Shown here piece by piece: positions 7,449-14,447 of a DNA stretch of 14,447 nucleotides (positions are counted from its first letter, which is position 1; each line of letters begins with the position of its first letter). The stretch is from Stramenopiles sp. TOSAG23-6 (taxonomy: Eukaryota; Sar): NCBI GenBank assembly GCA_900128565.1, contig LT636139.1:1-14447 (forward strand), given 5' to 3'. The position numbers and the translations under genes are program-made. Under the pieces are notes generated by a model, which did no database searches, was not told where the DNA came from, and saw nothing but the letters and a program-made list of their open reading frames with translations.

Positions 7449-9262
7449 TTATACCATACCCTTGTACGTTTGGATTCCCTGAGTTTTCTCATACATTTTT
7501 ATGTCACTTTGCTCAGTTGTGCGAGGCCTGGCATATTCATCATCTGCTATTTCTTCATATATACGCTGAACACTACTATTATGGTTAGTATAATCCAAAG
7601 TATCATTCACATTAGACATCATATTTACCTGCCGATCTTGACCACCCGCAATTCTCTGATGATAGCCCCATAGCCTAGCTTGTTGTTCATGATACCTTTG
7701 ATATTGCCTAGCCTGTTGTTGCATCTGTGGTGGGGATAATCTTTGCCATCCCGTGATCGAGTTACTACCACTATAAAATGGTGCATTCGTTTGATTTTCG
7801 TATAAACGATAAGCTGCATCCTGCTCAGCACCAAGTGAAAATAGCAACACGAATGCTGTAACGAGTAATGCAAATTCGAAAACAATACAGATAGGAAAAA
7901 CTACTAAAAAATAAACATTCCCATTAAAAGAATGAGGTTTCTCCGGTTCATGAATATTTTGTAATATTGCTAGAACAACAGTTTGTGTGGCAATAACCAT
8001 ACATGTATTATGAAAAATATTTCAAATGTTTTTTGTTAGGTACAAAACTTTGTATGAAAAATAAATTTTAAATTCATGATGAAAACATACATGTACTAAT
8101 AATGCATACAAGCATTAACTCGCGATAGCTTTTCCTTGCCCCATAGAATCCACTTACCGCAGATGCCATATCAAACAAACCTGTCCCGATCAGAACATAT
8201 ATTGTGAAATTTTTTTTTTAATAAAACATTCGTTAGGTACAAAATTGCGTATGAAAAAAAACCTAATTTGAAATTCATCATGAAAACACACCCATCCGTA
8301 ATTACACATCATTCCTTCTTCGGAATGTGGATTGGTGCGCCCACAATCATCAAGACCAATCCAAACACCATAGCAGGTTTGTACTACTCCACCTATGGCT
8401 ACTATTACTGCTATCGCTTGAACAGCAAGCACGAGACGCGCCTGATGGTCATCTCGCAGAGCTCTCCAATTAAATGTACAGTGACAAACTTTAAAACAAC
8501 AACAGCAGTGCTCTACACAACTGTGAAAAATACGAAAAATACCTCCTGATGCTGGGTTAGGACAAGGTAAATCAACCTCATCCCCGGTACTTCTTTGAAT
8601 TTCTTGTAATAATCGTTCAAATGTCAAATCAATTTGTTCGTCTAATTTCGCTGAGCACTCCACGAAAGGACACCCCCAAAGACAAGCTAACTGCCTTCCT
8701 TCTTCCTTTGAAACCACTCATGTATTGTAAAAAAAATTAAATTCGAAATTTGTTAGGCACAAAATTTCGTACGAAAAAACAATAAATTTGAAATTCATAA
8801 TGAAAACGTTCGTTCATTGGTGAGATCACACTTCGTTCCTACTAAAACACGTGGCACAGACTTTGCATCCTCTCTGCCTAAGAGAACTAGTAATCTATCG
8901 TTGATAAACTTTGCTATTTCGAATGAATACCGCGAAGCAACGGAGTAAACAATAAGATATCCGTGTACATCGATGCAATTACGAGGATGAAACATACTTA
9001 ACTGGTCCTGCCCTGGAGTATCACGAATATGAAGATGAATTTTAGCTCTTCGATACCTGAACATTTTTTCAAAAGTATTTCCAATTGTTGGGCTATAAAC
9101 ATCCACAAACTGGTTATCAACGTACCGAATGATTAAGGCAGACTTTCCCACACCTGGATAACCCAATACAACTACAGCACGATCCACTACTGAGTTACGC
9201 CGACCGTGCCTACATCTACCGCTCATGGGTGGCGAAGGAGAAAAGGCTACTGAAGCATCCAT
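7449..9262 (-). CDS. Ras-like small GTPase fused to a four-helix membrane domain
   Basis: The minus-strand exons are 9262-8812, 8719-8292, 8196-8091 and 8002-7449, giving 512 aa. The GTPase occupies about residues 26-195 with all motifs: GYPGVGKS (34-41), switch I Thr59 in SPTIG, DTPGQ (81-85), TKCD (143-146) and ECSAK (171-175). It is closest to Ras/Rheb/Rap types. In place of a CAAX tail there is a Cys cluster (HSCVEHCCCCFKVCHC, 216-231), a likely palmitoylation patch. Four helices follow at about 245-270, 294-312, 320-342 and 358-386. A Cys-containing loop separates helices 1 and 2, and GFYGARKSYRELM, tetraspanin-like in style, links helices 2 and 3. A Gln/Tyr-rich cytosolic tail runs to 512. 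Exon 2 encodes both the end of the GTPase and helix 1, so the fusion does not depend on intron prediction. Confidence 0.88.
8003..8090 (-). repeat. Introner-type intron F3 of the Ras-4TM gene
   Basis: On the minus strand it starts GTATGTTTTCATCATGAATT, has core CATACAAAGTTTTGTACCTAAC and ends CATAATACAT, 88 nt in all. TACATGTATG occurs at both junctions, so the exact cut is ambiguous over ten bases, but all choices give the same mRNA (...IISTCMVIATQ). No AG is available near the 3' end. Confidence 0.75.
8197..8291 (-). repeat. Introner-type intron F2 of the Ras-4TM gene
   Basis: On the minus strand it starts GTGTGTTTTCATGATGAATT, has core CATACGCAATTTTGTACCTAAC and ends CACAATATAT, 95 nt in all. 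Excision joins CNYGW to VLIGTGLFDM in frame. The next AG (after GGGACAG) shifts the frame to an early stop. Confidence 0.75.
8720..8811 (-). repeat. Introner-type intron F1 inside the GTPase domain
   Basis: On the minus strand it starts GAACGTTTTCATTATGAATT, has core CGTACGAAATTTTGTGCCTAAC and ends ACAATACAT, 92 nt in all. Excision restores NERVVSKEEG, the Ras signature between the TKCD and ECSAK motifs. GT...AG alternatives (GTTTTC to CATGAG) shift the frame. GA is shared by both junctions. Confidence 0.8.
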
Positions 9263-9553
9263 TTACATGTATATTGTCAAGGGAACCTTACTAGAAAAAG
9301 AAATCTATTGAAAAGAAACTATTATGTAAGCAATAAACCTCCTTTTATCGATTCGAAGTTGGAACAATGGCTTGGTTCGAACGTCGATCGATGATGGCTT
9401 CAATGACATTCGACTAGTGCCCTCTTGCGGGTGTCATAATAAATATAGGCTAGGGTTAGGGGTTTTAGTTTCAAAATCAAACTTAAAAAGAGATGAAAAG
9501 ATGATATGATGATGAAATAGAATAATTTAAATAGTCTTCTAAAACCTATCACA
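9263..9553. promoter_or_regulatory. Divergent promoter region between the Ras-4TM and permease genes
   Basis: A 291-base spacer must hold both promoters. Visible items are TTCGAACGTCGATCGATG (9377-9394), which is rich in TCGA words, and a short telomere-like CTAGGGTTAGGGG (9450-9462). No convincing TATA box was found. Confidence 0.4.
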
Positions 9554-11234
9554 ATGGCTGTGCCACCTGCAGAAGTTGCTGATGATACTGGTGGTTATTT
9601 TTCTGATGTTTTTACACTTTGGACCTTGATGTTGACGGATAAGTTTGTGCAATCTGTGGTTAATATTTGTATCATTCTAATTGGTACAGTTGCTTTGTGT
9701 TTTTCTTTGGTGAAACTAAGTGCTATTTTAATTCCATTAGCGTTTGCTTTGTTGTTAACTGAAATGGCAAAGCCTTTGGTAGAATTTATCTCTTTTTGTT
9801 TATGCTATTCTCTATTTGGTTTTTTTGAACACAACAAATGTGACAATGATGAAACAATTACTAGTTTACTACATAAACCCCACGAAACAACCTCACTTGT
9901 CGACGGTCAAGATTTAGAATATAAGCACGAAGCGACGCTTGTTTCAACAAAGGAAAAAAAGAACAAAATATGTCGTTCAATTTGTTCGTGTAACTACAGA
10001 ATTAAGCACTACATAGCTGTATTTGGATCACTCTGTATTATTTGGGGAGCAATTCTGGGCATGATAATTATGTTAGTCAATGCACTAGTCAACTTTCAAA
10101 CTGATCATTATGACGGATATAAAAGTGAGTTTTATGAACAATTAGGCTCTATTGGTCTTTGGCTTCAGTCGGTGTTTGACGTCAATCAGACTTTTGTAGA
10201 TGATTTAATTAAACGAATTGAGAGTAAAATACCAATTACTCACTACTTTAAATTTGTCATTCTTGAGATTACTGATATGTATGTTTTATTCTGTTTTATT
10301 TTTTTTTCAAATTCGAAGTTTTTTTTCGTACGAAATTTGGTACCTAACGATTTTTTTTTCAAATATTTTTCCAAAATACATGCTACTCAAACTATTCGGA
10401 GTCTTTTTGTTTATGGTTTATTTTCTATGTGATAGTAGTTATATTGAACAAACTAGGAAGACACAAAATATTCGGTACTCACTCAATCGTCGTGCTTCAT
10501 ATATATCCGGAGGAGAAGATTGGAGTTTTTGTGGTCAAATGTATGTTTTATTTTTTTTTTCAATTTCGAATTTATGTTTCGTACGAAATTTTGTACCTAA
10601 CATTTTTTTTTGTGAAATATTTTTCCAAAATACATTCAGTTGGGCATTCATCGATACATCCATTTGAAAACCTTAATATCTTTATTTGTTGCTGTGGCAG
10701 TGTTTATTGTTTTATTCTGCCTACATTGCAATTTAGTAGTTGCAATTGGTGTGGTCACTTTCTTCTGTAATTTTATACCCAATGTAGGCCCAGCCCTTGC
10801 AACAATTCTACCTGCACCTGTAATCCTATTTGATCCAATTATGCCTGGGTTTAACAAATTCTTATGTTTTTTACTACCACTTACTATTCATACAATAGTA
10901 GGGAATTTTATTGAGCCTCGTTTGTTTAGTTCGTCGATGGATATCCATCCTGTCGTGGTATTGTTGGGATTGGCATTTTGGTATACACTGTGTACGTTTT
11001 AGACATTCATTTCATTTTTTTTATTTTTATAGTAAATTCTGTACCTAACAAAAACATCAAATTTTTGAAATATTTTTTCAAAATACATGGGGAGTACCTG
11101 GTGCTATTCTTTCCATCCCTTTGCTGTCTTGTGTCACTGTGATTCTCAATAATATGAACCACCCTATTGCAGTTGCTTTAAGTACAATAATGAAATCACT
11201 GTGGTTAAATGTAAATGTATTTAAGCAAGAATAA
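9554..11234 (+). CDS. AI-2E/PerM-family membrane permease
   Basis: The exons are 9554-10278, 10382-10540, 10636-10991 and 11089-11234, giving 461 aa. N-terminal helices include FVQSVVNICIILIGTVALCF and a LIPLAFALLLTEMAKPLVEF segment typical of the family, and further helices follow near residues 155-180 and 245-260. The diagnostic C-terminal half reads IHRYIHLKTLIS (299-310), NFIPNVGPALAT (340-351), IVGNFIEPRL (382-391), DIHPVVVLLGLAF (397-409) and WGVPGAILSIPLL (414-426). The last motif is completed only by splicing. An extra hydrophilic loop of about 50 residues lies between helices 2 and 3. Members transport varied small substrates or exchange ions; autoinducer export is known only for some bacterial members, so no substrate is inferred. 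The gene is convergent with the PA-TSP1 gene, 70 bases away. Confidence 0.9.
10279..10381 (+). repeat. Introner-type intron G1 of the permease gene
   Basis: It starts GTATGTTTTATTCTG, has palindromic core TTCGTACGAAATTTGGTACCTAAC and ends TTTTTCCAAAATACAT, 103 nt in all. Excision joins EITD to MLLKLFGVFLFMVYF, a membrane helix, in frame. ATG is shared at the junctions. Exon-intron ATGTAT can pair with the terminal ATACAT. Confidence 0.78.
10541..10635 (+). repeat. Introner-type intron G2 of the permease gene
   Basis: It starts GTATGTTTTATTTT, has core TTCGTACGAAATTTTGTACCTAAC and ends TTTTTCCAAAATACAT, 95 nt in all. Excision at ACAT keeps the frame (WSFCGQIQLGIHRYIHLK). The canonical CAG four bases further on shifts the frame to a stop within about ten codons. 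Confidence 0.8.
10992..11088 (+). repeat. Introner-type intron G3 of the permease gene
   Basis: It starts GTACGTTTTAGACATTC, has a reduced core AGTAAATTCTGTACCTAAC and ends TTTTTTCAAAATACAT, 97 nt in all. Excision at ACAT restores WGVPG, a conserved family motif. The alternative AG (ACATGGGGAG) keeps the frame but deletes WGV. Confidence 0.8.
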
Positions 11235-11304
11235 TTTCAAAACCATACATCAATTTTCCTATAAAAATATAATACAAAAATGTTTTATTTTTTTTAACTA
11301 CAAC

Positions 11305-14300
11305 TCAGAATTCAACAGCTGAATCTGAGCTACTCAAATCAAGGGTACTTGAATCTAAATCTAATGGACCCTCATCGACTGTATTCGCTAGAGGAATATC
11401 ATTATCATTTCGAACAAATTGTGCAACAGGCACATCATCATGTACATTCACAACTTCTAAGTTTCCACCATCATTTTGTGCAATGGGCACTTCTTCGTCA
11501 TGTAAATCAACTACTTCTAAATTCTCACCCTTACTGTCATCTTGTTCATCATTTTCTTCAATTTTATCGCGTATTTTCTCGTCGCGCATTTTCTCTTCAT
11601 TTTTTGTAAGATTTAACCAAGTACGATCGTTATGTGCTTGATCATCAACTTTACTCTCACTATATTTAACCTTCTTTTTTGATGATTTCTTCACTTCCGT
11701 TTTACTCTCCATATACTTCATCTTCTTTTTCTCCATTTTCATTGGTAAAGGATGAATTTTCTCCTCGACAAACTTTAAGCTGACACTTTCTTCACTAGTT
11801 GAATTGATGCTATCAAAACTTTGATCATCCGTCTCAAGATTTGATGGACCACATCCAACAGAATGTCCATTCGTGGAGTCAGTAGGAGTAATGGCTGCTA
11901 GACATGATGACGCAGAATGAGATCTAGCCTTCTTATTAGATCTTCCGATAGTAAATTTCTTGAAATTCCACGCGGTTCTTTTCTTCTCCGATAAACCACG
12001 TTCTACATCCATGGCCCCAGTACCAAGTAAACTTGTTTCTTTGTCGACAGTTCCATCTTCAAGATTAATCATTGTCTGGCAACCTGAATCCACTGAATCA
12101 AATTGAATAGAAACCTCGCGAGACTGTTTTCTCCGACGTCGTATTCTCATGACATATGCAGCTATTCCAAAAATAGTAGCAAAAATTGTTGTACAAATCA
12201 AAGCAATTACAACACCTTTGTTTTCTTTGCGACCACGATCCAAAAGTACAGCAGATTTTGTAAAAGATTTGTCAATTTTCCGTGTAATTGTTCCTGTGTA
12301 TAACTTCCCTTTAAAGTCCTTTATCACTGAGTTGACACTATCCACATTTAATCTTCGACTGCCAACAAGATAAACTTTCGCTAAAATTGCATCTGCATCA
12401 ATACCGTATTTTGAGTCACCTCCACCATCGGGTATTTCACCGTCACCACCGTATCCATAAGGTTGCACAGATGCAATTATAACAGTCCCTACTATACTAG
12501 AATCATCATCATCACTACTATCTGATGGCATTCGTCTCCTATTTTGCGTTTCATGGTCATGTGTATTGTTTTCACCATAATATTGTGCAGTATCGTGCAG
12601 TTCATTTTTATTCAAATTATGAAAACCATCACTACTGTACCCAAGTTTACGTGCAAGTGAGCTATCCAAGAGAGCAAGTTTTCGCTCTTCTTCTATGGTA
12701 TGAACATGCATTGCATTGACATATTCGTTTTGTTTACTTTTTGTTGGATTCATTACTAACTTCCGATTTTTGCGACCTTTTCGTTTTCTACTTGTTAAGT
12801 GAGCAAATCCTTCGGTGATTTCATTCTCAAAAGCTTTTATCCAAGAACTTGGATCTTCCCAATATTCTGAGAACTTTTGATGAACTTTAAATGTGACAAG
12901 AATAATTGTAGCTTCCCGACCTTCACAAAGACCAACATTACATGATCGTCCTTGAAGTGATGGTCCCAAACCTAAAGCTATGCAACTCAATCCTTCACCC
13001 TTAGGCGATGGATTAGTGCATGATCTGTGTCGTATTTGCAAGCCGATAAAAGACCCCTCATAACCCTCGCACTTAGTCGAACACTCAGACCATTCAGAAT
13101 ACGCGGAATATCCACCATCTATCGCATCTGTACCTAATTTCTTATCCATGTTTTCATCATTATAGACAATTGTACCACGATTCAGCATTGCGGGTCCGCG
13201 CCCATTCTCTATAGCAGGTGTAGAAACGTACAACTCTGTGCCTGTTGTCCAATCACATAGAGGATCATTTTTACAATCAGCAAAAGGATGTTCACTGCAT
13301 GTTTCCGCAATATCCAATCGAACTCTACAATGACCAGGATATGTATTGTGGGTTTCTTTTATCCAACGGCACGCAGTTGTTTTGTTATCGGAAAATTTCT
13401 TAGAATTGCACAATGGAGATGATGTAATCGAGTCACAGGCTACTGCAGCCCAGCAACCACCAATAAGACGTTCACTCCATGTATTCCCAGCTGAAGGAGT
13501 AAGATTGAACGCAGGAATATCTGTTCTCAGTTGAAAACCTGAAGGGTGAGCAAGAGTTCGAATATTTCCACCAAAACTACTTGGATAAGCTCGAGGAAGT
13601 TCATTACATGAACCCTTATTAGTCATCTCAATACTTGTTATTGTACCATTTCCATCAACCAAGTATTTCCCTATAGGTTTGCTAGAACATTTCCCGCCAC
13701 GAAAGACAATGTCACCTGATACATAATCTTTCCCCCCCGAGATAATTACGACCTTAACCTGAAAGGGGGCACCACCTTCTGATATAACACTAAACATAGC
13801 TTGCTTACCATCAATAAAAAAGACAGCTTTTGCACCAGCTTTAGACGCCCTATCGACATAATTCCATAAATGAAAGCATCTACACACTACCTTGGATGCC
13901 CGTAATATTATTGAATATTTGTTCGTCGCTAAGCAATGAACATTTCTGGCATTGAATCTGATCATTAGAGACACAAAATGAGTGTAGATGATGAACAAGT
14001 TTCACATTAAGTTTAGATAAAGCTGGATACTTGATAGGATTAAACTCTGCTTGCCCAACTTCATAATAGTCCGCAATACTTGATGGTGCAACTAACCTCA
14101 CTTCAGTAGATGACATTTGCGATGATGATGGACAACTTCCTTCAGTTGAAAGTGCTTTTCCAGCTACAATCTTTGGGAGATAAAATTGGGTTGTTCCAGA
14201 ACCATCAATAGCTTTTTCTAATATTTCACCCTGATGTGTACGTACAACAAACGTAGGAATCAATCTTTTTGCTTGAGCATGTATTGGATCACTACCTAAT

Positions 14301-14447
14301 GTGAAGACTGTTTCACCTTCAATAACAATCACAACACCTTTACCATCACATGCTTTGCATGCACGAGTTATTGTGTCCCATTCACCCAAACAACTAACTT
14401 CTTTGGAAAATACCAAAGCAATTTTATCTCTCAAAGCAGAACAGTTT
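11305..14447 (-). CDS. PA-domain and thrombospondin type 1 single-pass membrane protein (5'-partial, apparent frameshift)
   Basis: Coding runs from the right edge (first full codon 14446-14444) to about 13895, then continues one frame over to TGA at 11305-11307, for about 1,040 visible residues. The first part is a protease-associated (PA) domain (CSALRDKIALVFSK, ITRACKACDGKGVVIVIEG). A second PA unit spans the frame break: IADYYEVGQAEFNP, NNITG, then KVVCRCFHLWNYVDRASKAG. Cys-rich sequence follows, then a TSP1 repeat at about 13116-12925 (YSEWSECSTKC, QIRHRSC, RSCNVGLC). A membrane helix at about 12216-12148 (GVVIALICTTIFATIFGIAA) is followed by RIRRRRK, so the N-terminal part is outside. 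The cytosolic tail is long, Lys/Glu-rich and repetitive, ending in an acidic Ser-rich stretch. It is probably an adhesion or receptor-like surface protein; the ligand is unknown. No family introns are seen. Confidence 0.8.
11420..11520. repeat. Imperfect repeat in the cytosolic tail of the PA-TSP1 gene
   Basis: Two copies (about 11420-11460 and 11477-11520) encode NLEVV..HD..VP.AQ twice on the minus strand. A third, weaker copy ends in NDIPLAN. The copies may be short linear motifs or slippage products. Confidence 0.65.

Noticed and set aside
9366-9395. tRNA B-box-like GGTTCGAAC
   Set aside because: No T-stem complement, A box or acceptor stem is present on either side.
9450-9462. Telomere-like CTAGGGTTAGGGG
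   Set aside because: There are fewer than two full TTAGGG units inside an ordinary promoter region, which is not enough for a telomeric relic.
330-11088. CRISPR-like or bacterial palindromic repeat set
   Set aside because: Copies are dispersed, always in sense within eukaryotic genes, and diverged, with no spacers or regular spacing.
13855-13895. 40-nt GT-AG intron in the PA-TSP1 gene
   Set aside because: Splicing GTAGTG...GATAG leaves the downstream frame wrong and removes KVVCRCFHLW, which fits the PA domain. A one-base indel explains the break better.

Overview
This is an AT-rich stretch of a compact nuclear genome, almost certainly from a unicellular eukaryote, probably a marine protist. 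The evidence is spliced genes, a Ras-type GTPase, a histidine acid phosphatase, an EF-hand membrane protein, and a PA/thrombospondin-1 receptor-like protein. TAA, TAG and TGA all appear to act as stops, so the standard code fits. The EF-hand/transmembrane/ectodomain design, the paired PA domains and a eukaryotic AI-2E-family permease recall stramenopile, haptophyte or alveolate protists, but the lineage cannot be fixed from the sequence alone.

Layout: (1) 1-518, + strand, the 3' end of an unrecognised gene. (2) 1108-1365, +, a small helical protein. (3) 1568-3944, -, a four-exon histidine phosphatase. (4) 4426-5895, -, an EF-hand type II membrane protein with a Cys-rich ectodomain. (5) 6481-7263, +, a six-helix membrane protein. 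(6) 7449-9262, -, a four-exon Ras-like GTPase joined to a four-helix membrane domain. (7) 9554-11234, +, a four-exon AI-2E/PerM-like permease. (8) 11305-14447, -, a PA-PA-TSP1-transmembrane protein cut by the right edge and carrying an apparent one-base frameshift. Genes alternate strands with short intergenic gaps of about 70-590 bases.

The most striking feature is that every intron I can place (ten complete and one cut by the window edge, about 88-103 nt each) belongs to one repeat family. All copies lie inside genes and in the sense orientation. The family has a GTAYG-like start, a palindromic core around CGTACGAAA, a near-invariant TTGTACCTAAC branch-point-like block, and an ACAT end. Protein reading frames force removal of these elements, yet in most cases the excision that keeps the frame does not end in AG. 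They look like introner elements (mobile, intron-making repeats) with non-canonical GT...AT-like boundaries. Their ends are partly self-complementary and are flanked by short direct repeats. Four genes carry them and four carry no visible intron.

No operon or pathway links the genes. Several encode membrane or surface proteins (EF-hand/Cys-rich, six-helix, Ras-4TM, permease, PA-TSP1), but this may be chance.
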